Positions 14,618 to 23,141 are shown, counted from the stretch's first letter. The stretch is 24,543 nt of DNA from HGM11416 sp045596285 (GCA_045596285.1 JAZOCA010000027.1:1-24543), one strand, 5' to 3'. Notes: generated by a model from the letters alone, not told the origin. A program made the numbers and translations.

Positions 14618-16132
14618 TTATTCAGTATCTGCAACGGCAGGTGTTTCAACTGCGGGTGCTTCAACTGCTTCAGCGTCTGCAACTACGGGGGCTTCTTCTA
14701 CTTCTTCAGCAGGGGCAACACCACCGTGAGTAGCTTCTAATTCAGCATTCATTTTTTCTAAGGTCTTCTTATCTAAGTTGTAAATAAGGCCAAGACCAAC
14801 GAATTGCATAAGTGCAGAGAATAAGAATAATCCTGCAACTAAGTAACGTAATTTAAGAGCAACTGCGAATAATTGATTACCTGCGTGATATTCAGAGTAA
14901 CCTAAAGCAGCCATTACTAAAAGAACTAAAGAGGGCCCCATACCTTGAGCAAGTTTTCTGAAGAAAGAGTGTAGTGAATAAACAGTACCTTCTTCTCTTG
15001 AACCGGTTTTCCATTCGTTATAGTCGATAGCGTCGCCCATCATAGACCAAGAAACGGTAGAGTAGATACCCATACCCATACTGTTGATGAACTGGCAAAC
15101 AACGTAAAGTAACATACCCTTTGTGTCGGGAGTGATACGAAGAACTAGCATTAGAACGCATGCTAAAATGCTGCAAAGTGCGCCTAAAGTAGCAAGTTCT
15201 TTTTTACCGTATTTAGTAACGAGTTTACGAGCAAGCGGTGTAAATAGAACGATAGGAATCATTTGGAATAATGATACAACACCTGAAATTTGAACGTTTT
15301 TAAAGTAAGACTGGAATAATACCGTAACCGCTGCAGTACCGCCCTGCATACCGATAAACATACCCATTGCTGCAACGGTAGCGCCAACCGCGGGGCGGTT
15401 TTTAAGGAAGTTACCGAATGCTTTTAAAATGTTTACTTTGGGTTTTTCTTCGTTAAGTTTAACTTCTTCTTCAACGCGAATTTCAGTATTTCTAATCATG
15501 AACTGGAATGCGATGAAACCTAAAATACCCATTATTAAAGCGGCAAGGAATACTCTCGTGCCGATAATATTGTTGTTTGCGTCGTAAATGATCATGGGAA
15601 GAATAACCATGGGAACCATGTTACCAACCATTGAACCTACTGAACGCCAAGCAGAAAGAGATGCTCTGTCTGCGGGGTCTTTAGAAATTAGTGAAAGAAG
15701 TGAGCCGTAGGGAACGTTTGCAACCGTATAGAAAGCGTCCCAAAGAACGTAACCTGCAATAAAGATTGCAATCTTTGCCCAATCTTTTGCACCTTGCAAG
15801 GGTATGAAGCATAGCGCTCCGCCTACTATAAGACCGATAGAGCCAGCCCAAATATAAGCAAGGAATTTATTGCGTTTATATTTGCGCTTGTCTGCGTCGA
15901 TAAGTGAACCGATTAGGGGGTCGTTGATAGCGTCCCATGCCTGAACGATAATAAGCAGTAATGCGTAAACCGCAGAATCCATTCTCATGAACTGAGTCCA
16001 GAAAATGATAAGGGTTGATTTTAATGCGAAACTCATGTTACAGCCAAAATCGCCGGCAGCATAAGACACACTGTCTAATATGCCAAACTTTCTGTGCCCG
16101 TTCGCATCCAAAACTCGTTGTTTTTTTGCCAT
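14618..16132 (-). CDS. GPH-family glycoside/hexuronide:cation symporter
   Basis: This 504-residue major-facilitator protein has about twelve membrane helices. AWDAINDPLIGSLIDADKRKYKRNKF (about 65-90) is the signature of the glycoside-pentoside-hexuronide family (MelB, UidB, XylP), and VPYGSLLSLISKDPADRASLSAWR (about 139-162) is a second conserved loop. These transporters import glycosides with Na+ or H+. The last ~35 residues are a hydrophilic Ala/Glu/Val/Pro tail (AVEAPAVETPAVADTE) beyond the usual end. AAGGAG lies 4-5 bases before ATG. It is divergent from the GH2 glycosidase and the glucuronate genes, so a glucuronide is the most likely substrate (context, not sequence). Confidence 0.88.
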   Translation of the reverse strand: MAKKQRVLDANGHRKFGILDSVSYAAGDFGCNMSFALKSTLIIFWTQFMRMDSAVYALLLIIVQAWDAINDPLIGSLIDADKRKYKRNKFLAYIWAGSIGLIVGGALCFIPLQGAKDWAKIAIFIAGYVLWDAFYTVANVPYGSLLSLISKDPADRASLSAWRSVGSMVGNMVPMVILPMIIYDANNNIIGTRVFLAALIMGILGFIAFQFMIRNTEIRVEEEVKLNEEKPKVNILKAFGNFLKNRPAVGATVAAMGMFIGMQGGTAAVTVLFQSYFKNVQISGVVSLFQMIPIVLFTPLARKLVTKYGKKELATLGALCSILACVLMLVLRITPDTKGMLLYVVCQFINSMGMGIYSTVSWSMMGDAIDYNEWKTGSREEGTVYSLHSFFRKLAQGMGPSLVLLVMAALGYSEYHAGNQLFAVALKLRYLVAGLFLFSALMQFVGLGLIYNLDKKTLEKMNAELEATHGGVAPAEEVEEAPVVADAEAVEAPAVETPAVADTE

Positions 16133-16232
16133 TTTTTCTCCTTACATGTAAATATATTTTTTTATAATGTAAAAATTTTAACGCTTATTTTAAGTAGCGA
16201 CGCTTTTAGCGCACATAACTTGACGTAAAACG

Positions 16233-16256
16233 ACGGCAATGCGGTAAACGCGCCGT
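16233..16256 (-). promoter_or_regulatory. Hairpin in the symporter leader
   Basis: In the ~200-base leader of the minus-strand unit, ACGGC-GCG pairs with CGC-att-GCCGT, giving eight base pairs with a 3-base bulge. No T run follows, so it is not a terminator. It may be a regulatory or stabilising RNA structure. Confidence 0.4.
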
Positions 16257-16311
16257 AAAACTCATTAGCTATTTTTTATATAAACGCTAAATTTTTATTA
16301 CCTTCATAAAA

Positions 16312-16321
16312 TATACGTATA
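16312..16321. promoter_or_regulatory. TATACGTATA palindrome, possible operator
   Basis: This perfect 10-base palindrome lies just downstream of the expected start of the symporter transcript (-10 box at 16347-16342), where a repressor could act. It is short, so chance cannot be excluded. Confidence 0.3.
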
Positions 16322-16341
16322 ATAAATTACACACAAACGTC

Positions 16342-16369
16342 ATTATAACATATTTATAAAATAAGTCAA
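16342..16369 (-). promoter_or_regulatory. Extended -10 promoter for symporter/binding protein
   Basis: On the minus strand this is TTGACT (16369-16364), a 16-base spacer ending in TGT, and TATAAT (16347-16342). TGTTATAAT is an extended -10. It would give a leader of about 200 bases. Confidence 0.75.
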
Positions 16370-16471
16370 TAGATTTTTAACTTTTTTCACATACTTATCA
16401 CATATCATATTATCGATTAATAATTTTTGCGCGATTTTTCTTGTTTAGGGAAATTTTTTTAAAAAAAGGTA

Positions 16472-16500
16472 TTGACGATTTTACTTATTTGTAGTATAAT
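16472..16500 (+). promoter_or_regulatory. Promoter for the GH2/uxuA operon
   Basis: TTGACG (16472-16477), a 17-base spacer and TATAAT (16495-16500). The leader is about 55 bases. GGAGG (16554-16558) lies 4 bases before ATG 16563. The rest of the 430-base divergent gap is AT-rich, with no gene seen. Confidence 0.85.
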
Positions 16501-16562
16501 GACCTTTGTGGCTTGAATAAAATTTAAGTTTATAAATAAAGTAAGTTCGATTTGGAGGAAAG

Positions 16563-18824
16563 ATGAGAAAGATACTCAGTTTAAACGAAAATTGGCAATT
16601 TTACAAAGGCGTAGCAGAGCCATCTGCTACTTTAGAAGGCGGAGAAGCGGTTAATATTCCCCATTCTTGGAACGCGTTAGACGGGCAAGATGGCGGTAAC
16701 GATTATTTTCGCGGTTCTTGTTTGTACGCCAAAAAGATAAATAAAGCGGATCTTGAAGAAAGTGCAAGATATTATCTTGAAATAAACGGCGCAAACTCTT
16801 CTGCAGACGTTTATTTAAACGGTAAAAAACTTGCTCATCACGATGGCGGTTATTCTACTTGGAGAGTAGATCTTACTGCTGATTTACAAGATGAAAATCT
16901 TTTGGCTATCGTGGTAGATAACGCCGCTAACGACAGAGTATATCCTCAAACTGCAGATTTTACATTCTACGGCGGTTTATACCGTAACGTAAATTTAATT
17001 TGCGTTCCCCAAACTCATTTTGACCTTGAATATTACGGCGCTCCCGGTATTATGGTAACCCCGCAAGTAAAAGGAGCAGATGCAGAAGTTAAAGTAGAAG
17101 TTTTCGTTTCTAATGCAAACGGCGATGAAAACTACCTTTACACTCTTTGCGATAAAGAAGGTAACGTTATCGAAAGTAAGCAAAGCGCTGAAAAACACGC
17201 AACTTTCCATATTGCCGGCGTTCATAAATGGCATGGCAGAAAAGATCCCTATCTATACTCTTTAAAGGCCGAACTTTTAAAGGGCGAAGAAGCAATAGAC
17301 TGCGTTTCAACCCGTTTCGGTTGCAGAACTTTTGAAATTGATCCCGAACGCGGATTTATTTTAAACGGCGAAGAATATCCTTTACGCGGTGTATCTCGCC
17401 ATCAAGATAGACTTGGTATCGGTAACGCTTTACTTCCTTGCCATCACGAAGAAGATATGGATTTAATTTGTGAAGTTGGCGCAACTACCATTCGTCTTGC
17501 ACACTATCAACACGATCAGTATTTTTACGATCTTTGCGACGAACGCGGTATGGTTATATGGGCAGAAATTCCATATATTTCACGCCATATGCCGAGCGGT
17601 AACGAAAACACCCTTTCACAGATGAAAGAACTCGTATACCAAAATTACAATCACCCTTCAATCGTAGTTTGGGGGCTTTCTAACGAAATCACTATGAGTG
17701 GTGCGAAAGATCCAGACTTAATTGAAAACCATAAAAAACTAAACGATTTCGTTCACAGCGCAGATAAAACACGTCTAACCACTATCGCGTGCGTTTCTAT
17801 GTGCGGTATAGATGAAGAATACGTTCATATTCCCGACGTAGTTTCTTACAACCATTATTTCGGTTGGTACGGCGGAGATACTTCTATGAACGGCCCTTGG
17901 TTTGATAATTTCCACGCTAAATACCCCAAAACACCTATCGGTGTGAGCGAATATGGTTGTGAAGCGCTTAACTGGCATACTTCAAAACCCGTTCAAGGGG
18001 ATTATACTGAAGAATATCAATCTTTCTATCACGAAGAACTTATTAAACAGTTATTCACCCGTAAATATATTTGGGCAACCCACGTTTGGAATATGTTCGA
18101 TTTCGGTGCTGACGCAAGAGCGGAAGGTGGGGAAAACGGTCAAAATCACAAGGGTTTAGTCACCATGGATAGAAAGTATAAAAAAGACTCTTTCTATGCT
18201 TATAAAGCATGGCTTTCAGACGAACCTTTCGTTCACCTTTGTTCTAAACGCTATATAGATAGAGTAGAAGACGTAACCAGAGTTACTGTATATTCTAACC
18301 AACCCGAAGTAGAACTTTTCGTTAACGGCGTAAGCGTTGGCAAAAAGCAAAGCCCAGAACATTTCTTCTATTTTGATGTTGAAAATAAGGGCGAAAGCAA
18401 ACTCGTTGCGGTTGCAGGCGATTTAAAAGATGAAGGCGTTATTCGTAAAGTAGATGAAATGAATCAAGATTACGTTCTTAAAGAAAAAGGCGCAATTCTT
18501 AACTGGTTCGATATAGATGCACCCGAAGGCAGATACTCGCTTAACGATAAAATGGCAGATATTATGAAGTGTTGGCGCGGTAAGATGTGGTTTGCAAAGA
18601 TGGCTTTAAAGATTAAAAAAGCACTTCAAAGCGATGGCGGTAAAGTTATGGGCGGTTTTGAAGTAAACGAAGGCATGATGCAAATGATGGGTGGTTTCAC
18701 CGTTCTTCGTATGACCAACCTAATGGGTAATATGAATATCAAGTGGACTAAAGAAGAACTTTTAAAAATGAATAAACAACTCAACCGCATTCGTAAGCCC
18801 AAATCATTAAGAGAAAAGAAGTAA
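16563..18824 (+). CDS. GH2 glycosidase, probable beta-glucuronidase
   Basis: This 753-residue cytosolic enzyme has no signal peptide. It has the GH2 order: sugar-binding jelly roll (about 1-150), immunoglobulin-like domain (about 165-255), and TIM barrel (about 260-555) opening with FILNGEEYPLRGVSRHQD. The acid/base is Glu375 (WGLSNEI) and the nucleophile Glu463 (VSEYGCE). NHYFGWY (430-436), HVWNMFDF (507-514) and NHKG (528-531) align with the RYYGWY, WNFADF and NKKG segments of E. coli beta-glucuronidase. The NxKG pair contacts the glucuronate carboxylate there, but some GH2 beta-galactosidases have NDKG, so sequence alone is not decisive. The glucuronate pathway directly downstream favours glucuronidase. 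Residues about 640-753 form an extra Met/Lys-rich C-terminal region of unknown role. uxuA follows after 33 bases. Confidence 0.82.
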   Translation: MRKILSLNENWQFYKGVAEPSATLEGGEAVNIPHSWNALDGQDGGNDYFRGSCLYAKKINKADLEESARYYLEINGANSSADVYLNGKKLAHHDGGYSTWRVDLTADLQDENLLAIVVDNAANDRVYPQTADFTFYGGLYRNVNLICVPQTHFDLEYYGAPGIMVTPQVKGADAEVKVEVFVSNANGDENYLYTLCDKEGNVIESKQSAEKHATFHIAGVHKWHGRKDPYLYSLKAELLKGEEAIDCVSTRFGCRTFEIDPERGFILNGEEYPLRGVSRHQDRLGIGNALLPCHHEEDMDLICEVGATTIRLAHYQHDQYFYDLCDERGMVIWAEIPYISRHMPSGNENTLSQMKELVYQNYNHPSIVVWGLSNEITMSGAKDPDLIENHKKLNDFVHSADKTRLTTIACVSMCGIDEEYVHIPDVVSYNHYFGWYGGDTSMNGPWFDNFHAKYPKTPIGVSEYGCEALNWHTSKPVQGDYTEEYQSFYHEELIKQLFTRKYIWATHVWNMFDFGADARAEGGENGQNHKGLVTMDRKYKKDSFYAYKAWLSDEPFVHLCSKRYIDRVEDVTRVTVYSNQPEVELFVNGVSVGKKQSPEHFFYFDVENKGESKLVAVAGDLKDEGVIRKVDEMNQDYVLKEKGAILNWFDIDAPEGRYSLNDKMADIMKCWRGKMWFAKMALKIKKALQSDGGKVMGGFEVNEGMMQMMGGFTVLRMTNLMGNMNIKWTKEELLKMNKQLNRIRKPKSLREKK

Positions 18825-18857
18825 GAACATAAAATTTTATCTATAGGAGAGTATTTT

Positions 18858-19931
18858 ATGAAAATGACTTTTCGCTGGTACGGCGAAGGAAACGACCGTA
18901 TCAGTTTATCCGATATTAAACAAATCCCCGGTGTAGAAGGCATTGTTTGGGCTTTGCACGATAAAATGCCTGGCGAAGTATGGCAAGAAGAAGAAATTGC
19001 CAAGGTAAAGGCTCAATGCGATAAATACGGTTTTAATATAGACGTGGTAGAATCGGTTAACGTGCACGACGATATTAAAATAGGGCTTCCCACACGCGAT
19101 TTATATATTGAAAATTACAAGCAGACTATTCGCAATCTTTCAAAATTTGGCGTTAAGGTTATTTGCTATAACTTTATGCCTATTTTCGACTGGACAAGAA
19201 GTAATCTTTTCCACGAAGTAGGGGATGGTTCAACCGCGCTTTTCTATGAAAAGAATATGATTCAAGATGACTATAACGCCATGGCGAAGTATATTTTGGA
19301 TTTTACCGAAAAATACAATATGTCTTTCCGCGGTTGGGAACCCGAACGCATGGCTAAGTTAGACGAATTGTTTAAAGCCTATTCAGGCGTCGATAAAGAA
19401 AAATTATGGGCTAACTTAAAATACTTCTTAGAAGCAATCATGCCCACCTGCCGTGAATGTGATATTAAAATGGCAATTCATATGGACGATCCACCATGGG
19501 ATATTTTCGGATTACCCAGACTTTTAGTTGACGAGCCAAGTATAGACCGTTTCTTAAAAATGGTAGACGACGAATATAACTGTTTAACTTTGTGTTCTGG
19601 TAGCCTTAACGCTAATCCTGAAAATAACGTTGCACAAATCGTAAGAAAGCATTGTGATAGAATTGCTTTTGCTCATATTCGTAACGTAAAACACTTTGAA
19701 AACGGCGACTTTTCTGAAGCCAGCCACCGCGATTGCGATGGTGATACCGGTATAATCGACATTTTAAAAGCATACCACGAATGTGGATTTAAAGGCTATA
19801 TTCGCCCCGATCACGGTAGGCATTTATGGAACGAAGGTCCTGGCACAGTTCGCCCCGGTTATGGGCTTTACGATAGAGCGCTAGGGATAATGTATATGCT
19901 TGGTGTATGGGATACTTTGGATAAAAAATAA
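18858..19931 (+). CDS. uxuA: Mannonate dehydratase UxuA
   Basis: This 357-residue enzyme (EC 4.2.1.8) dehydrates D-mannonate to 2-keto-3-deoxy-D-gluconate. The start MKMTFRWYGEGNDRISL and the IPGVEGIVWALHD segment are typical of UxuA. MAIHMDDPPWDIFGLPR (205-221) is the family signature. Likely Mn2+ ligands are His208, Cys246, His273 and Asp318 (AIHMD, TLCSG, FAHIRN, RPDHGR). The length is normal for Bacillota. AGGAGA lies about 9 bases before ATG, and the gene probably shares the GH2 transcript. The next pathway gene starts 481 bases later, beyond a repeat-rich gap. Confidence 0.96.
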   Translation: MKMTFRWYGEGNDRISLSDIKQIPGVEGIVWALHDKMPGEVWQEEEIAKVKAQCDKYGFNIDVVESVNVHDDIKIGLPTRDLYIENYKQTIRNLSKFGVKVICYNFMPIFDWTRSNLFHEVGDGSTALFYEKNMIQDDYNAMAKYILDFTEKYNMSFRGWEPERMAKLDELFKAYSGVDKEKLWANLKYFLEAIMPTCRECDIKMAIHMDDPPWDIFGLPRLLVDEPSIDRFLKMVDDEYNCLTLCSGSLNANPENNVAQIVRKHCDRIAFAHIRNVKHFENGDFSEASHRDCDGDTGIIDILKAYHECGFKGYIRPDHGRHLWNEGPGTVRPGYGLYDRALGIMYMLGVWDTLDKK

Positions 19932-19950
19932 TCCTTATATGCTTCGCATT

Positions 19951-20000
19951 TGTCACGAAAGATGCGCTTTATTCGGGTTACGTACGGCAAGTACGCGCCC
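19951..20000 (+). repeat. GATGCGCTTT repeat, copy R1
   Basis: This 50-base unit begins TGTCACGAAAGATGCGCTTT, continues ATTCGGGTTACG and ends with the small palindrome CGTAC-ggcaa-GTACG then CGCCC. About 42 of 50 positions match R2. Confidence 0.85.
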
Positions 20001-20172
20001 CTTCATAAATGCTCCTTTCCTGCCAACTGCTCGCATCTAAGGCTTGTTAGCATAAAAATAGGCAAATACGCTCCCTTAAAAAAAGCACAAACGCCTACTC
20101 TTGCTTGCAACTAAACGCTTTGCGCTATCGCTTATTTAAAAATTATTTTTTCTTATCGCCCAGTTTCCTTAT

Positions 20173-20221
20173 TGTCGCGAAAGATGCGCTTTATTCGGGT
20201 TACGACACAAAGTACGCGCCC
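20173..20221 (+). repeat. GATGCGCTTT repeat, copy R2
   Basis: TGTCGCGAAAGATGCGCTTT, then ATTCGGGTTACG, then GACACAAAGTACGCGCCC. It is one base shorter than R1 and has lost the CGTAC palindrome, so the copies do not keep a reading frame. Confidence 0.85.
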
Positions 20222-20226
20222 TATAT

Positions 20227-20246
20227 TGTTACGAAAGATGCGCTTT
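20227..20246 (+). repeat. GATGCGCTTT repeat, partial copy R3
   Basis: TGTTACGAAAGATGCGCTTT matches the first 20 bases of R1 with one change; the rest of the unit is absent. Confidence 0.7.
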
Positions 20247-20300
20247 TTGCTTTAAACTGAAGTTTGTTTAAAAAAGGTAAAGAGTTCTAATAAAACATAA

Positions 20301-20324
20301 TAAGTGTGCCTATAGCGCGATTAA
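20301..20324 (-). repeat. Dispersed TATAG motif, copy 4
   Basis: On the minus strand: TTAATCGCGCTATAG followed by GCACACTTA. It lies about 90 bases before the uxuB start codon. Confidence 0.55.
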
Positions 20325-20412
20325 CGGCTATTTCGCGCAATAATTCGGCAAAAAAATACTTTAAACAATATTAAAATTAATTTAAATTAAAAATAACCAA
20401 GAAGGTGTTAAA

Positions 20413-21258
20413 ATGATTAAACTTCCCTTAAATATAGATTACACAGGTAAAGTGGTTGTAGTTACTGGTGCTGGCGGTCTTATTTGTGGTGCTATGGCAA
20501 GATCCTTTGCTCAATGCGGTGCAAAAGTTGCTGCACTCGACCTTAATGAAGAAGCCGTTAATAAGCTTGCAAGCGAATTAAACGCAGAAGGTTATATTTG
20601 TAAAGGATATAAGGCTAACGTTTTAGATCCCGAAAATCTTGAAGCCGTTCATCAAGCTGTTTTAAAAGACTTTGGCGGTTGCGATATTTTAGTTAACGGT
20701 GCGGGCGGTAATAATCCAAGAGCAACTACCGATAACGAATATCAACACGAAGCAAAAGAAGGCGGTAAATCCTTCTTTGATTTAGAAGCGAATAGCGTGG
20801 ATTTCGTATTTAAACTAAATTTCCAGGGAACGTTACTTCCCACGCAAGCGTTTGCTAAAGAAATGGTTGCCAAAAAGAAAGGTTGTATTTTAAACATTTC
20901 TTCTATGAACGCCTATACTCCTTTAACTAAAATTCCTGCTTATTCTGCAGCAAAAGCGGGTATTTCTAACTTTACGCAATGGCTTGCAACGCACTTTGCG
21001 GGAACGGGTATCAGATGCAATGCAATCGCGCCTGGATTTTTGGTTTCTGCGCAAAACCGCGCGTTATTGTTTAACGAAGACGGCACTCCTACTGCAAGAA
21101 GCGCTAAAATTTTAAACGGAACTCCTATGAACAGATTCGTTGATGCGGATGAACTTTTAGGCGCAACCTTATTCCTTTGCGACGATAATTCTGCCTCTGC
21201 CATCACGGGCGTAGTTCTTCCTATAGACTGCGGTTTTGCCGCATACTCGGGGGTATAA
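20413..21258 (+). CDS. uxuB: Fructuronate reductase, SDR type (YjmF-like UxuB)
   Basis: This 281-residue short-chain dehydrogenase has TGAGGLICG (18-26) as the nucleotide loop and Asp43 at the end of strand 2, suggesting NAD(H) preference. The catalytic residues are Ser163/164, Tyr177 and Lys181 (NISSMNAYTP, PAYSAAKAG). The insert NNPRATTDNEY (100-110) and the end VLPIDCGFAAYSGV are typical of the Bacillus YjmF group of D-mannonate oxidoreductases, which reduce D-fructuronate to D-mannonate. This is unrelated in fold to the E. coli UxuB. It is the first gene of a tight four-gene unit; its stop overlaps the uxaC start by one base (TAATG). Confidence 0.92.
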   Translation: MIKLPLNIDYTGKVVVVTGAGGLICGAMARSFAQCGAKVAALDLNEEAVNKLASELNAEGYICKGYKANVLDPENLEAVHQAVLKDFGGCDILVNGAGGNNPRATTDNEYQHEAKEGGKSFFDLEANSVDFVFKLNFQGTLLPTQAFAKEMVAKKKGCILNISSMNAYTPLTKIPAYSAAKAGISNFTQWLATHFAGTGIRCNAIAPGFLVSAQNRALLFNEDGTPTARSAKILNGTPMNRFVDADELLGATLFLCDDNSASAITGVVLPIDCGFAAYSGV

Positions 21259-22583
21259 TGAATACTTTTTTTAACGACGATCTTTTACTTTACAATCAAG
21301 CGGGTAAAACTCTTTATTCTAAGGTAAAAGATTTGCCTATTATCGATTATCATTGCCATTTGGATCAACGTAAAATTGCAAATAACGCTAAATTTTCAGA
21401 TATAGGCGAACTATGGCTTGCGGGCGATCATTATAAGTGGCGCGCGATGCGTTTAAACGGGGTGGATGAATATTATATTACCGGCGGTGCAAGCTACTAC
21501 GAAAAATTTGTTGAATATGCGAAAATTTTACCTAACTTAATAGGAAATCCCCTGTATTACTGGACTCATCTTGAATTAAAACAAATTTTTGGAATAGATA
21601 TTCCATTAAACGGCGAAACGGCGGATAAAATTTACGCTATGGCAAACGAAAAACTTTTTAGCGTTACCGTGCAAGATATGTTAAACGCTTTTAACGTTAA
21701 ATTTATCGCCACTACAGACGACGCGATAGACGACCTTGCCCACCATAAAGCGTATGGCGAAATCAACGTAACGCCAACCTTTAGGCCCGATAAATTATTT
21801 AACTTTGAAGATGAATATATAAACAGACTTTCGGAAGTTTCAAAAATCAAAATAACGTCGTTAATCGACCTATTGACCGCTTTATCATCTCGTCTTGATT
21901 ATTTTGTTAAAAAGGGATGCCGTATGGCGGACCACGGTTTAGAAGCCTTTCCGGAAGATTATGTAAGCCAAGAAGAAGCGCAAAAACTCTTTGCTAACCG
22001 CGATAGTTTAACCGCTTTGGAAAAAGACAAATTAAAGGGCTTTTTGCTCGTTTGGCTTTCTAAGGAATACGCAAAAAGAAACATAACCGTTCAACTTCAC
22101 TTTGCGGTTACAAGAAACGTAAACCCCGTTGTGTCGGCTTTATGTGGGCCAGATAGTGGGTTTGATATCATAAGCGAGCTTCCTTCAGTTCATAACGTCG
22201 TTAATTTCTTTAAGCAAATTAGTGATGAAGATCGTCCAAACACCATTCTTTACACTTTAAACGACGGAAATCTTTCTTCTATGGCGTGTATAAGCGGTGC
22301 TTTTAGAAAGGTTAGAATGGGTGCTGCTTGGTGGTTTAACGATACCGTTGAAGGTATTCGCCGTAATCTTAAAATTATATCTGAATATTCAAGTCTTGGC
22401 AATAATTTGGGTATGCTTACCGATTCAAGAAGTTTTTCAAGTTATTGCAGATTTGACTTTTTCCGCCGCATACTGTGCGATTACGTTGGCGATTTGGTGC
22501 AAAAGGGCGAATACGACGCAGATAGCGCTGAACAGTTAGTTAAAAATATTTGTTATTATAATGCAAAAAGGATGGTAGAATGA
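21258..22583 (+). CDS. uxaC: Uronate isomerase UxaC
   Basis: This 441-residue amidohydrolase-fold enzyme (EC 5.3.1.12) converts D-glucuronate to D-fructuronate, and often galacturonate to tagaturonate. IIDYHCHLDQRKI (28-40) holds the metal-site HxH (His32, His34). Family motifs follow: ELWLAGDHYKWRAMRLNGV, FNVKFIATTDDAIDDL, VQLHFAVTRN and the late GMLTDSRSFSSYCRFDFFRRILCDYVG. It is somewhat shorter than the usual ~465 residues, without loss of a visible motif. The start overlaps the uxuB stop, and its stop overlaps the kdgA start (ATGA), so translation is coupled along the unit. Confidence 0.96.
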   Translation: MNTFFNDDLLLYNQAGKTLYSKVKDLPIIDYHCHLDQRKIANNAKFSDIGELWLAGDHYKWRAMRLNGVDEYYITGGASYYEKFVEYAKILPNLIGNPLYYWTHLELKQIFGIDIPLNGETADKIYAMANEKLFSVTVQDMLNAFNVKFIATTDDAIDDLAHHKAYGEINVTPTFRPDKLFNFEDEYINRLSEVSKIKITSLIDLLTALSSRLDYFVKKGCRMADHGLEAFPEDYVSQEEAQKLFANRDSLTALEKDKLKGFLLVWLSKEYAKRNITVQLHFAVTRNVNPVVSALCGPDSGFDIISELPSVHNVVNFFKQISDEDRPNTILYTLNDGNLSSMACISGAFRKVRMGAAWWFNDTVEGIRRNLKIISEYSSLGNNLGMLTDSRSFSSYCRFDFFRRILCDYVGDLVQKGEYDADSAEQLVKNICYYNAKRMVE

Positions 22584-23140
22584 TGCAAAAATATATTCCC
22601 GTCGTAGTAATAAAAGAACTATCAGAAACTGATACTATATTAACCGCGCTAAAACAAAGCGGAATTTTGTGTGCAGAAATAACCTTTAGAACGGCTTGTG
22701 CTAAAGAAGCGATTGAATACGCTTGTAAACATTATCCCGATATGGAAATAGGTGCAGGCACGGTTATCAACGTAGAACAGTGCAAACAAGCAATCGAAGC
22801 AGGTGCTACGTTTATCGTTTCGCCAGGATTATCTGTTGGTGTTGCAAACCTATGCAAAGAAAAGGGAATTCCTTATTATCCCGGTTGCGTAACCCCCACG
22901 GAAATTATGCAGGCGTTAGAACTTGGTATTACCACAGTTAAATTCTTCCCCGCTAATATCTACGGTGGATTAAAAGCGTTAAAAGCGCTTTCTGCTCCAT
23001 TCCCACAGGTTAAGTTTATTCCCACGGGCGGGGTAGATAGAAACAATATAGATGAATTTTTAGCCTTTGATAAAATTGCGGCAATAGGCGGTAGTTTTTT
23101 TGTTAAAGAAGCGCTTGAAAAGATGAACGGAGGTAATTAA
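22580..23140 (+). CDS. kdgA: KDPG/KHG aldolase KdgA (Eda family)
   Basis: This 186-residue class I aldolase cleaves 2-keto-3-deoxy-6-phosphogluconate to pyruvate and glyceraldehyde 3-phosphate. Active-site residues are Glu33 and Arg37 (AEITFRT) and the Schiff-base Lys121 (TVKFFPA); all three are offset by exactly 12 from E. coli Eda (E45, R49, K133). GAGTV and the PTGGVDRNN phosphate loop are present. The ATG at 22580, overlapping the uxaC stop as ATGA, is 8 bases after AAAAAGGA. An alternative ATG at 22583 would remove only one Met. It is slightly short compared with the usual ~205-213 residues, mainly at the N-terminus. Confidence 0.95.
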   Translation: MMQKYIPVVVIKELSETDTILTALKQSGILCAEITFRTACAKEAIEYACKHYPDMEIGAGTVINVEQCKQAIEAGATFIVSPGLSVGVANLCKEKGIPYYPGCVTPTEIMQALELGITTVKFFPANIYGGLKALKALSAPFPQVKFIPTGGVDRNNIDEFLAFDKIAAIGGSFFVKEALEKMNGGN

Positions 23141-23141
23141 T

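Larger units (their letters stand above)
19932..20412. other. 481-base repeat-rich gap between uxuA and uxuB
   Basis: No gene of normal size was found. It holds three copies of a GAAAGATGCGCTTT repeat (19951, 20173, 20227), a minus-strand TATAG motif (20301-20324) and an imperfect 70-base palindrome (AGATGCG 19960-19966 with CGCATCT 20032-20038). No T-tailed terminator after uxuA and no convincing promoter for uxuB were seen. AGAAGGTG, just upstream of ATG 20413, is the ribosome site for uxuB. Confidence 0.6.

Noticed and set aside
14532..14729. 65-residue plus-strand frame rich in Ala/Ser/Thr
   Set aside because: It is the complement of the symporter's Ala/Glu tail and of the binding protein's signal peptide.
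22970..22992. Catabolite-repression (cre) site near AAAGCGCTTT
   Set aside because: It lies inside kdgA coding sequence in an alanine/lysine-rich stretch and does not match the full cre consensus.
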